Assembly (NCBI GenBank): GCA_045600065.1
Contig: JAZRXE010000007.1
Location: 1 to 35,921 of the forward strand
Direction: 5' to 3'
Length of the DNA: 35,921 nucleotides
Source of the DNA: RGIG2707 sp045600065
GTDB taxonomy: Bacteria; Bacillota; Clostridia; Peptostreptococcales; Anaerovoracaceae
The notes beneath the pieces are model-generated. The model saw only the letters and a list, made by a program, of their open reading frames with translations, was not told the origin of the DNA and ran no database searches. Both the position numbers and the translations under genes were made by a program. Below are positions 16,038-23,322 of the stretch, in pieces; the first letter of the stretch is position 1, and each line of letters begins with the position of its first letter.

Positions 16038-16856
16038 ATGAGCCAGGAATGTGATCACAATTGCGAAAGCTGCTCGCTCAACTGTTCCGAGCGAAGCAAT
16101 CCGGAAGACTTCATTGAAAAGACCAATGAGTATTCACATATAAAGAAGGTCATAGCCGTTGTCAGCGGTAAGGGAGGAGTGGGTAAGTCCATGGTAAGCT
16201 CTCTTTTGGCCTGCGCATACCAGAAGAAGGGCGGCTCCGCAGCCATACTGGACGCGGATATCACAGGCCCTTCCATACCTAAGATGTTCGGCATCAAGGA
16301 CAAGGCATATGCCGTGGAAGCCGGCATTCTGCCCGCGGACACAAAGACCGGAATAAAGCTCATGTCCATGAATCTGCTGCTGGATAACGACACCGATCCG
16401 GTGGTCTGGAGGAGCCCCATCATCACCAGCGTGGTGAAGCAGTTCTGGACAGACATCTGCTGGGGAGATGTGGACTGCATGTTCGTAGACATGCCCCCGG
16501 GAACGGGCGATGTGCCTCTTACCGTTTTCCAGAGCCTTCCCGTGGACGGCATAGTTGTGGTCACCTCTCCTCAGGATCTGGTAGGCATGATAGTCAGCAA
16601 GGCCGTAAAGATGGCTGAGCTTATGAATGTTCCCGTTCTGGGCATTGTTGAGAATATGTCCTACTTCGAATGCCCGGACTGCGGCAAAAAGCATCGTATT
16701 TTCGGAGAAAGCCACATCGGTGAGCTTGCGGCAAAATACGGCATAGCCCGCACGGCTCAGCTGCCTATAGACCCTGCCTTTGCGGAGGCTGCCGACAGCG
16801 GCTGCATAGAGGATATCAGCGGAGACTGGCTGAACGGTCTTCTTGAAGATATATAA
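16038..16856 (+). CDS. mrp: Mrp/NBP35-type Fe-S cluster carrier ATPase
   Basis: This is a 272-residue cytosolic P-loop ATPase of the Mrp/ApbC/NBP35 group, which binds Fe-S clusters and hands them to target enzymes. The deviant Walker A SGKGGVGKS lies at 43-51, followed by DADITGPS (switch I region) and MPPGTGD (Walker B region, ~152-158). The C-terminal CPDC (Cys212, Cys215) is the motif that holds the cluster shared between two subunits. The N-terminus carries four cysteines (Cys5, 9, 12, 16), as in NBP35-like proteins, rather than the MIP18-like domain of ApbC. AAGGAGG precedes the ATG. The gene stands alone and diverges from the MFS unit. A repeat element follows its stop. It may serve Fe-S enzymes of anaerobic metabolism, but the targets are unknown. 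Confidence 0.92.
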   Translation: MSQECDHNCESCSLNCSERSNPEDFIEKTNEYSHIKKVIAVVSGKGGVGKSMVSSLLACAYQKKGGSAAILDADITGPSIPKMFGIKDKAYAVEAGILPADTKTGIKLMSMNLLLDNDTDPVVWRSPIITSVVKQFWTDICWGDVDCMFVDMPPGTGDVPLTVFQSLPVDGIVVVTSPQDLVGMIVSKAVKMAELMNVPVLGIVENMSYFECPDCGKKHRIFGESHIGELAAKYGIARTAQLPIDPAFAEAADSGCIEDISGDWLNGLLEDI

Positions 16857-16880
16857 CAACACAGGGCAACACAGGGGCAA

Positions 16881-16964
16881 CACAGGGGGACGGTTCTCTT
16901 GTGTCACGACAGACACAGGGGGACGGTTCTTTTGTGTCATGTCTGACACAGGGCGATGGTTCTC
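16881..16964. repeat. GGGGACGGTTC-type repeat element A (tandem 33-bp units)
   Basis: CACAGGGGGACGGTTC begins at 16881 and 16914, and a degenerate copy (CACAGGGCGATGGTTC) at 16947, giving a 33-bp period. Partial ACACAGGGGCA units precede it. TGTGTC runs inside each unit are inverted to the GACACA starts, so each unit can fold. It fills the space between the mrp stop and the guaD ribosome binding site. Confidence 0.75.
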
Positions 16965-16985
16965 AGGATTCAGAGAGGATGAATT

Positions 16986-18257
16986 ATGGATTTTGTTTTA
17001 AAAGGCGATTTTGCTTACAGTGCTGATGAAAGCAGACTCAAGACCTGCGAGGACAGTTATCTTGTCTGCGTCGGCGGAGTTTCCGAGGGCATTTTCAAGG
17101 AGCTTCCGGAAAAATACAAGGATCTGCCCCTAATCGATTACAGCGGTAAGCTGATAATTCCGGGCATGGTGGATCTGCATCTGCATGCGCCCCAGTTCGC
17201 TTTCCGCGGCATGCATATGGATGAAGAGCTGCTCGAATGGCTTAAGAAATACACCTTTACCGAAGAGGCCCGCTACGCGGACAACGAATACGCCAGACGG
17301 GCATATTCCCTCTTTGCTCAGACCATGAAAAGCTCTGCCACTACAAGAGCTGTCATATTCGGAACCGTGCACAGGCCAGCGACCGTGATCCTTATGGACG
17401 AGATGGAAAAGACCGGACTTGTCAGCTATGTTGGTAAGGTCAATATGGACAGGGATGCCCCGCCCGAGCTTCTGGATGAGTCGGCTTATTATTCCGCCTT
17501 CAATACCTTCGGCTGGATCAACGAAACAAAGGACAAGTACAGCCGTACCTATCCCATTCTTACCCCGCGCTTTATTCCAAGCTGCACCAACGAGCTTCTG
17601 GGCGAGCTGAAAGAGATAGTCCACACCTATGGCATACCCATACAGTCTCATCTTTCCGAAAATCCCGGAGAGGTCGAGCTCGTCCGTTCGCTGATGCCCG
17701 AAAGCGAGTTCTACGGAGACGGCTACGCGCGTTTTGATCTCTTCGGCAAGTATGCAAAGACTGTAATGGCTCATTGCATCTATTCCACTGACAAAGAAGT
17801 GGAGCTGATGAAGGAAAACGGTGTCTACGTGGCCCATTGTCCCTCGTCGAATATGAATCTTTCCAGCGGGATAGCACCCATACGCCGCTATCTCGAAAAA
17901 GGTCTGCATGTTGGCCTGGGCAGCGATGTGGCAGCCGGGGAGAGCGAATCCATCTTCGGGGAGATACGGGCGGCGATCGCCGTTTCAAAGCTTTACAGCC
18001 GCTATATAGATGAGACGGCCCGTCCGCTGACCTTCCCCGAGGCCTTTTATCTTGCCACTTTATCCGGGGGCTCCTTCTTCGGAAAGGTGGGCTCCTTCGA
18101 GGCGGGCTTTGAGATGGACGCAGTGGTTTTAGACGATGAGCTGGAGCTGCATCCCCAGGAGCTTACGATAGCCGAGCGTCTGGAGCGCAGCGTCTACCTG
18201 CGCACAGATAAAAACCGCATACTTGCAAAATTCGCAAGGGGAAACAGGATACTGTAG
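16986..18257 (+). CDS. guaD: Guanine deaminase
   Basis: This 423-residue cytosolic amidohydrolase deaminates guanine to xanthine. The zinc-site motif HLHAPQF and the downstream RG, GKVNMDR, LTPRFIPSC, the third ligand in QSHLSEN, MAHCIYS and the SDVAAG metal Asp all match guanine deaminase rather than general chlorohydrolases. Length is normal for the bacterial enzyme (~430). GAGAGG before ATG 16986 sets the start. It is the only purine enzyme in the window. Xanthine from this step could feed a selenium-dependent molybdenum hydroxylase, which would make a functional link with the selenium locus, but no such enzyme is visible here. The repeat element lies directly upstream, so its promoter may lie in or before that element. 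Confidence 0.9.
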   Translation: MDFVLKGDFAYSADESRLKTCEDSYLVCVGGVSEGIFKELPEKYKDLPLIDYSGKLIIPGMVDLHLHAPQFAFRGMHMDEELLEWLKKYTFTEEARYADNEYARRAYSLFAQTMKSSATTRAVIFGTVHRPATVILMDEMEKTGLVSYVGKVNMDRDAPPELLDESAYYSAFNTFGWINETKDKYSRTYPILTPRFIPSCTNELLGELKEIVHTYGIPIQSHLSENPGEVELVRSLMPESEFYGDGYARFDLFGKYAKTVMAHCIYSTDKEVELMKENGVYVAHCPSSNMNLSSGIAPIRRYLEKGLHVGLGSDVAAGESESIFGEIRAAIAVSKLYSRYIDETARPLTFPEAFYLATLSGGSFFGKVGSFEAGFEMDAVVLDDELELHPQELTIAERLERSVYLRTDKNRILAKFARGNRIL

Positions 18258-18362
18258 GGCCCTAAATCAGGCTCAGCGCCTGCACGGTCGGCTCTTCATA
18301 GCCGTAGTCAGACCGGCTGCAGAGGCCGTCAGTCCTTTAAATATCAACAGAAAGGCAAGATC

Positions 18363-18836
18363 ATGGAGATCAGATCCGCACAGAGAACAGATATACCTGA
18401 AATACTGGAGTTTATAAAAGGTCTGGCTGAATATGAGCATATGTCCGACCAGGTGACAGCCACTCCCGAGCTTCTGGAGCATTGGCTTTTCGACGAGAAA
18501 AAGGCAGAGGTGATATTCGCGGTGGAAGATGGAAAGAAAGCGGGTTTCGCGCTGTTTTTCCATAATTTCTCCACGTTTTTGGGCAAGGCGGGAATTTACC
18601 TGGAGGATCTTTATGTGCTGCCCGAGTACCGCGGAAGAGGCTATGGCAAGGCGCTTCTTACGGAGCTTGCCTGCATTGCCGTGGACAGAGGCTGCGGCAG
18701 GCTTGAATGGTGGTGTCTGGACTGGAATCAGCAGAGCATAGATTTTTACCGTTCCATGGGGGCTGTTGCCATGGAGGAATGGACCACCTACAGGATTGCC
18801 GGAGACAGGCTCACAGAGCTTGGTACAAGAAAATAG
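18363..18836 (+). CDS. GNAT acetyltransferase, diamine/thialysine acetyltransferase-like
   Basis: This 157-residue single-domain GNAT protein has the acetyl-CoA pyrophosphate loop RGRGYGKALL and, before it, IYLEDLYVLPEYRG. After it comes RLEWWCLDWNQQSIDFYRSMGA, seen here as LEWWCLDWN and IDFYRSMGA. The LEDL and LDWN motifs are typical of the spermidine/spermine and thialysine N-acetyltransferase subgroup, so an amine substrate is likely. ATG 18363 follows AGAAAGG. It is 105 bases after guaD and 44 bases before the next acetyltransferase, so the three may share a transcript. The protein is soluble and of normal length. Confidence 0.85.
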   Translation: MEIRSAQRTDIPEILEFIKGLAEYEHMSDQVTATPELLEHWLFDEKKAEVIFAVEDGKKAGFALFFHNFSTFLGKAGIYLEDLYVLPEYRGRGYGKALLTELACIAVDRGCGRLEWWCLDWNQQSIDFYRSMGAVAMEEWTTYRIAGDRLTELGTRK

Positions 18837-18880
18837 CACGGATGCTGCTTGTATCATTGCAGCAGAAAAAGGGTTTTCGA

Positions 18881-19396
18881 ATGGGACGCAGTTTTTTTAT
18901 GAGCACCGACCGTCTGGGCTTTTCGGTCTGGACTGAAGATGACGAGGCCCAGGCATTCAGCCTTTGGGGCGATGCGCAGGTCACAAGATATATATGCGCT
19001 TCGGGGGTTTTCAGCCCTGAAGACATCAAGGCCAGACTTCGCACCGAGATCGCGAATATGGCTGATTACGGAGTGCAGTACTGGCCTGTTTTCGATCTGC
19101 AAAGCGGTGAGCTTGCGGGCTGCTGCGGATTAAGGCCTCGCAGCGAGGGCTGCTTCGAGCTGGGGTTCCATCTGCGTCCCCACTACTGGGGCAGGGGACT
19201 GGCAGCGGAGGCTGCCGAAGCTGTAATAGACCTGGCTTTCGGAAAGCTGGGCGCCTCGGAGCTTTTTGCAGGACACAATCCCGATAATGTTAATTCCGCT
19301 AAGGTCCTGAAAAAGCTGGGATTTGAGTATATCGGAGACGTATTTTACCCGCCCACGGGGCTTTATCATCCGTCTTACAGCTTTAAGAAGCTTTAG
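18881..19396 (+). CDS. GNAT acetyltransferase, RimJ/RimL-like
   Basis: This 171-residue GNAT protein resembles the RimJ/RimL group (N-terminal protein or small-molecule acetylation). The core is ELGFHLRPHYWGRGLAAEAA (split as ELGFHLRPHYWG and RGLAAEAA), followed by NPDNVNSAKVLKKLGF, which is characteristic. The frame is open upstream to 18707 through the previous gene, but the ATG at 18881 after AAAAAGGG is the first sensible start; an ATG at 18899 would also work. Its TAG stop overlaps the stop codon of the convergent phosphodiesterase gene by three bases. The target is unknown. Confidence 0.8.
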   Translation: MGRSFFMSTDRLGFSVWTEDDEAQAFSLWGDAQVTRYICASGVFSPEDIKARLRTEIANMADYGVQYWPVFDLQSGELAGCCGLRPRSEGCFELGFHLRPHYWGRGLAAEAAEAVIDLAFGKLGASELFAGHNPDNVNSAKVLKKLGFEYIGDVFYPPTGLYHPSYSFKKL

Positions 19397-20106
19397 TTTT
19401 CTTTCAGGTAGCCGCTTAGCATATCCGGCCAGTCTATGGTCTGACCGTCGGTACCGCATTCTATGGCCTTGATCATGTCTTCTCTGCCGCCTATTCCCCA
19501 GGCGCGGACGGAGAAGCCCTGACTGTTCCAGTATTCGGTTTTTTCTTTGGTGATGCTTTTTATATTCGGACAAAGCTGAGCTCCGCCTATGGCGCGGAAT
19601 GCCTTCAGATCTTCGTCCGAGAAATCGTCCTTGAGCCAGCCCAGCCTGTAGCCGGGGTCGAGCACGGAAAAGTTCTCCAGAGCCTTAAAGCTGAAGGATG
19701 TTATAAAGCACTTTTCTTTGAGACCGTATTTGTTCAAAAGCTCCAGAGTCTCTTTTTCTTCGTCTTCGAATTTCAGTTCAATGGCAAAGGTCAGATCTCT
19801 CCAGCCGAAATGCCTAAGGAATTCCTCGAAGCTGCACACATTGTCCCTGAGCTGCGGGTGTTTGGGGCATTTTACCGTGAGACTGCTCAGCTCCTCCCAG
19901 CTGTGGTCGCAGATGCGCCCCTCTTCGTCTATGCACCTTCCGAGGATCTCGTCATGGCAGAGCACGGCAACTCCGTCCTTAGTAAGCTGAATGTCTGTTT
20001 CTATGCCGTCTGCGCCCATTTCCAGTGCCTTGTAGAAGGCCTGAAGGGTGTTTTCGGGAGCGTATGCGCTGGCGCCTCTGTGTGCGTAATTGATATGCTT
20101 GTTCAT
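19393..20106 (-). CDS. Glycerophosphodiester phosphodiesterase family protein
   Basis: This 237-residue protein of the GDPD family hydrolyses glycerophosphodiesters to glycerol-3-phosphate and an alcohol. Visible motifs are AHRGASAYAPENT (catalytic His near residue 9 and metal Glu), GADGIETDIQLTKDG (metal Glu/Asp), CHDE (second His) and IELKF. No signal peptide is present, so the enzyme should be cytosolic and act on deacylated phospholipid products. The start at 20106 follows GGGAGGA; the frame runs further upstream to 20607 without support. A good promoter lies at 20143-20171. It converges with the RimL-like gene, and the two stop codons overlap (TTTAG at 19392-19396) with no terminator between them. 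Confidence 0.9.
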   Translation of the reverse strand: MNKHINYAHRGASAYAPENTLQAFYKALEMGADGIETDIQLTKDGVAVLCHDEILGRCIDEEGRICDHSWEELSSLTVKCPKHPQLRDNVCSFEEFLRHFGWRDLTFAIELKFEDEEKETLELLNKYGLKEKCFITSFSFKALENFSVLDPGYRLGWLKDDFSDEDLKAFRAIGGAQLCPNIKSITKEKTEYWNSQGFSVRAWGIGGREDMIKAIECGTDGQTIDWPDMLSGYLKEN

Positions 20107-20142
20107 ATATTCCTCCCGGGCGGATGCCCTTTGTTTTTGTAT

Positions 20143-20171
20143 ATGATAACAGTTTCTCTGCGCTGTGTAAA
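20143..20171 (-). promoter_or_regulatory. Promoter of the phosphodiesterase gene
   Basis: On the minus strand TTTACA (20171-20166), a 17-bp spacer and TATCAT (20148-20143). Both boxes match at five of six positions, and the predicted start lies about 30 bases before the ATG. Confidence 0.65.
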
Positions 20172-20243
20172 ACCCCGGCTCATATTGCCTGCAGATTACG
20201 GTGCCATGCCTAAGAATTTGCGGGACGATGGCTGCACGGATCG

Positions 20244-20272
20244 TTGAAGCTATGCCGCGGAGAGGATATAAT
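20244..20272 (+). promoter_or_regulatory. Promoter of the CCA-adding-type enzyme gene
   Basis: TTGAAG (20244-20249), a 17-bp spacer and a perfect TATAAT (20267-20272). The expected start near 20279 leaves a leader of under 20 bases that consists mainly of the GGGAGGGGA ribosome binding site. Confidence 0.7.
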
Positions 20273-20295
20273 ACCGGCAGTGGGAGGGGATTTTG

Positions 20296-21813
20296 ATGGA
20301 CGAAAAGATATTCATGAGCGCTGATACAGGGGCTGAGCATATGGATGCTTCGGGAAAATCCTGCAAAGATAATGCTTTCCCTGAAAAACAGAACAATGGT
20401 ATCGTTTTTTCGGATAAGCAGAGCAGCAATGAAGGCCTGACGAAAAAACAGCTTAAGGATATGGCTCAGGGAAATATGAGCAGAGAAACAGAACTGAAAA
20501 TTGCACAGGCGGTAAAGGAAAAGGGCGGCAGAGCCTATTATGTGGGTGGCTGCGTCAGAGACAAGCTGATGGGGCGGCCTGTAAACGACACAGACATCGA
20601 GGTCCATGGTCTGGAGCCCGGACAGCTTTTCGAGCTGCTTTCCGGCATAGGTGAGCCCATGTCATACGGAAACAGCTTCGGTATCTATTCACTTAAGGGC
20701 ATGGATCTGGACATAGCTATGCCCCGGAGGGAGCATGCTACAGGCCGGGGGCACCGGGATTTCGAAGTATTTGTAGATCCTTTCATAGGTACGGAGGCTG
20801 CCGCAAGGCGAAGGGATTTCACTGTAAATGCCATAATGGAGGATGTGCTCAGCGGAGAGCTTATCGATCCCTTTGGCGGAGCTGCCGACATACGGGCAGG
20901 TCTGCTTCGTCATGTGGATGACAGCAGCTTTTCCGAGGATGCACTGAGAGTTCTGCGCTGCGGCCAATTCGCTGCCAGATTCGGCTTTAAGATACATCCG
21001 TCGACTCTGGAGCTTTGTTCGGGTATGGATATACAAAGCCTCAGCCGTGAGCGTGTGGAAGGAGAGCTGAAAAAAGCTCTGCTGCAGGGTGTAAAGCCTT
21101 CGGCTTTCTTCGAATTCCTTCGCTCTGCCGGTCAGCTGGATCACTGGTTTGCAGAGCTGGTGCCGCTTTGCGATCTGGAGCAGGATGCTCAGTTCCACCC
21201 GGAGGGAGATGTGTGGATTCATACCATGGAGGTCATTGATCGCGCTGCAGAGCTCCGCAAGGACGCTGTACAGCCCTATGCCTTTATGCTGCTGGCTTTG
21301 ACTCACGACCTGGGCAAGGCATCGACAACGGAGCTTGTAAACGGCAGGATACACTCTTACGGCCACGAAACCGCAGGTGCCGCACCTGCCGGAGAGCTGC
21401 TGGACAGGATAGTATCCGAAAAAGCGGTTAAGGACTATGTTCTGAATATGATACCCCTGCATATGAAGCCCAATGTGACAGCCTTCAACAGATCTGCGGT
21501 AAAAGTGACCAACAGGATGTTCGATCAGGCCCGGGAGCCTTCGGATCTGATACTGATGTCCATGGCAGACAGACCCCTGTGGGCGGGGGATGTGCGCTTT
21601 GAGGGTGACCGCGATTTTCTGTATGAGCGTCTTGAGATCTACCGCAGTATCATGGCTCAGCCCTATGTTCAGGGAAGGGATCTTATACAAGCGGGTCTGA
21701 AGCCCGGTGAGAATTTTGCTCAGCTGCTGGAATATGCCCACAAGCTCAGGCTGGCAGGCATAGAAAAGGACAATGCCCTTAAGCAGACACTGTCCTATGC
21801 AAGAAAGCTTTAA
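20296..21813 (+). CDS. cca: CCA-adding-type nucleotidyltransferase with HD domain
   Basis: This 505-residue protein belongs to the class II tRNA nucleotidyltransferase/poly(A) polymerase family, which builds or repairs the CCA end of tRNA. Motifs include GGCVRD (84-89), the catalytic NDTDIEVHG (Asp98, Asp100), RRRDFTVNAI (~168-177), and the SEDALRVLRCGQFAARFGF segment (SEDALRVLR) of the neck domain. An HD hydrolase domain (~310-420) follows, with HTMEVID and THDLGKA (His337, Asp338). The ATG at 20296 is preferred over an adjacent TTG. The first ~60 residues are a Lys/Ser-rich extension before the conserved core that I cannot assign. Family members with an HD domain also occur as poly(A) polymerases or A-adding enzymes, so CCA specificity is an inference. 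It has its own promoter; a palindromic repeat follows its stop. Confidence 0.88.
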   Translation: MDEKIFMSADTGAEHMDASGKSCKDNAFPEKQNNGIVFSDKQSSNEGLTKKQLKDMAQGNMSRETELKIAQAVKEKGGRAYYVGGCVRDKLMGRPVNDTDIEVHGLEPGQLFELLSGIGEPMSYGNSFGIYSLKGMDLDIAMPRREHATGRGHRDFEVFVDPFIGTEAAARRRDFTVNAIMEDVLSGELIDPFGGAADIRAGLLRHVDDSSFSEDALRVLRCGQFAARFGFKIHPSTLELCSGMDIQSLSRERVEGELKKALLQGVKPSAFFEFLRSAGQLDHWFAELVPLCDLEQDAQFHPEGDVWIHTMEVIDRAAELRKDAVQPYAFMLLALTHDLGKASTTELVNGRIHSYGHETAGAAPAGELLDRIVSEKAVKDYVLNMIPLHMKPNVTAFNRSAVKVTNRMFDQAREPSDLILMSMADRPLWAGDVRFEGDRDFLYERLEIYRSIMAQPYVQGRDLIQAGLKPGENFAQLLEYAHKLRLAGIEKDNALKQTLSYARKL

Positions 21814-21829
21814 GGAAGACAGAAAGACA

Positions 21830-21908
21830 GGGGACGGTTCCTCTGTGCTGCACAGAGGAACCGTCCCCTTGTGATATTGTGATAAGACAGAGAACCGTCC
21901 CTGTCTTA
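21830..21908. repeat. GGGGACGGTTC-type palindromic repeat element B
   Basis: GGGGACGGTTCCTCTGTG (21830-21847) is perfectly complementary to 21851-21868 around the loop CTG. A second hairpin, TAAGACAG/CTGTCTTA (21883-21890, 21901-21908), encloses another AGAACCGTCC core. It sits between two convergent genes, 17 bases after the CCA-type gene's stop and 9 bases before the end of the M20D gene, and may act as the terminator for both. Confidence 0.85.
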
Positions 21909-21916
21909 TATCTTAT

Positions 21917-23119
21917 TTAGACGACCTGGTGGGCAACGTTGTAAGCGTGCTCTTCCTTGATGGATGCCAGCAGTGCGGGATCCTGGATCAGATCCAGAGC
22001 GGTGAAGGCCATTGCCTTGGCGGCCAGGGCCATGTTGTTGAGTCCCTTTTCGCTCTTGGAGGCTTCTACCATCTCCAGGCTGTGGCCCTTGATGTCTTCC
22101 TCTACGATGCTGACATGGGGCTGGATGGTGGGTACTACCTGGGTGACGTTGCCTACGTCGGAGGATCCGCCCAGCTTGCCTTCAACAACGGGGGGAACCT
22201 CTTCGCCAAGCAGGTTCATGTTCTTCTTGAACACTTCGTCGAAGGAGGGCGTGGGAACCTGATTCTCTACCCAGTTCTGATAGGGCTGCATGCGGCCGGT
22301 GCATCCGGTCTGCAGAGCGGCGCCCTGAACGATCTTTTCGACCTTTGCGTATACATCTTCCAGGGTGGATTTGGCGGCTGCGCGCAGATAGAACTTGGCA
22401 GCGGCGTAGTCGGGGATGGAGTTGGGAGCCTTGCCGCCGTTGACGATGACGCCGTGGATGCGGACGTCGCTGGTCAGCTGCTGACGCAGGGCGCCGATGG
22501 CGTTGTAGACCAGGATCAGGGCATCCAGTGCGTTGACGCCCTTGTCGGGAGCGGCTGCCGCGTGAGAGCTTACGCCCCAGAACTCGATGTCGATGGGCAC
22601 GCAGCCCAGGTTCTTGGTGGTGAGGCCGTGAGCGACGGTGCTACCGGGGTGTACACAGATGGCTGCGTCTACATCCTTGAAGTAGCCGTGCTTGACAAAG
22701 GAGCCCTTGGCGCTTCCGTTCTCGCCGCCTTCTTCGCCGGGGGTGCCGTATACTCTGACTTCGCCGCCGACTTCTTCAATGACTTCCTTCAGAGCTTCAG
22801 CAGCCAGAGAAGACTGGGTGCCGAACAGGTTGTGGCCGCAGCCGTGACCAAGGCCGGTCAGGGCGTCGTATTCAGCCAGGAAGGCGATGCAGGGGCCGGG
22901 CTTGCCGGACTTGTAGCTGGCGGCAAAGCCTGTGCGGTGGGTAGCTGCGTTGAGCTCGATCTCGAAGCCGTGAGCCTTCAGATTCTCGCTGAGGGTCTCG
23001 CAGGCAAAGAATTCGTAGTTGCTGACTTCGGGCTTGGCATGGATGTCCAGAGCGATCTTCTTGTGAGCCTCCAGATTCTCATCGATGTACTTAGCCATCT
23101 TTTCCTTTAATGCGTCCAT
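21917..23119 (-). CDS. M20D family amidohydrolase/metallopeptidase (AbgB/ACY1L2-like)
   Basis: This 400-residue cytosolic metal-dependent hydrolase belongs to the M20D subgroup, which splits N-acyl or aminobenzoyl amino-acid conjugates. Motifs include the cluster HGCGHN (92-97), the Glu pair in GTPGEEGGENG, a His in FWGVSSHAAAAP (dimerisation domain) and a late GHSLEM. It is a different branch from the two M20 proteins at 1-2053. GGAGG precedes the ATG at 23119. The gene is a single unit with a strong promoter at 23168-23196. Substrates of this branch include p-aminobenzoyl-glutamate, N-acetyl amino acids and dipeptides; the sequence alone does not choose between them. Confidence 0.9.
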   Translation of the reverse strand: MDALKEKMAKYIDENLEAHKKIALDIHAKPEVSNYEFFACETLSENLKAHGFEIELNAATHRTGFAASYKSGKPGPCIAFLAEYDALTGLGHGCGHNLFGTQSSLAAEALKEVIEEVGGEVRVYGTPGEEGGENGSAKGSFVKHGYFKDVDAAICVHPGSTVAHGLTTKNLGCVPIDIEFWGVSSHAAAAPDKGVNALDALILVYNAIGALRQQLTSDVRIHGVIVNGGKAPNSIPDYAAAKFYLRAAAKSTLEDVYAKVEKIVQGAALQTGCTGRMQPYQNWVENQVPTPSFDEVFKKNMNLLGEEVPPVVEGKLGGSSDVGNVTQVVPTIQPHVSIVEEDIKGHSLEMVEASKSEKGLNNMALAAKAMAFTALDLIQDPALLASIKEEHAYNVAHQVV

Positions 23120-23167
23120 TTTATCCTCCGTGATATTTGGATCGAAAACACTTTTTTACTGATTAAC

Positions 23168-23196
23168 AGAATACACTGCCGGAGCGGCTTTGTCAA
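23168..23196 (-). promoter_or_regulatory. Promoter of the M20D gene
   Basis: On the minus strand a perfect TTGACA (23196-23191), a 17-bp spacer and TATTCT (23173-23168). The expected start is near 23161, about 42 bases before the ATG. Confidence 0.65.
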
Positions 23197-23255
23197 AGGA
23201 CTTGCGGGGGCAGACGAAAGATCTCCGATGCCCGCGGCGTGCAAGCGCTTATTGA

Positions 23256-23285
23256 TTTACAGACAATTTGCATATATGATATAAA
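23256..23285 (+). promoter_or_regulatory. Likely promoter of the SLH surface protein gene
   Basis: TTTACA (23256-23261), an 18-bp spacer and TATAAA (23280-23285), in an AT-rich leader ahead of GGAGG at 23311-23315. Confidence 0.45.
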
Positions 23286-23322
23286 TAATGAATTGTGATG
23301 AACAATCGATGGAGGTTTATAT

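Noticed and set aside
16861..16976. CRISPR array
   Set aside because: The three 33-bp units are adjacent and degenerate with no unique spacers; they match the dispersed GGGGACGGTTC element.
21929..23110. 393-codon plus-strand frame opposite the M20D gene
   Set aside because: The minus strand encodes complete M20D motifs with a perfect -35 promoter; the plus frame is composition-driven.
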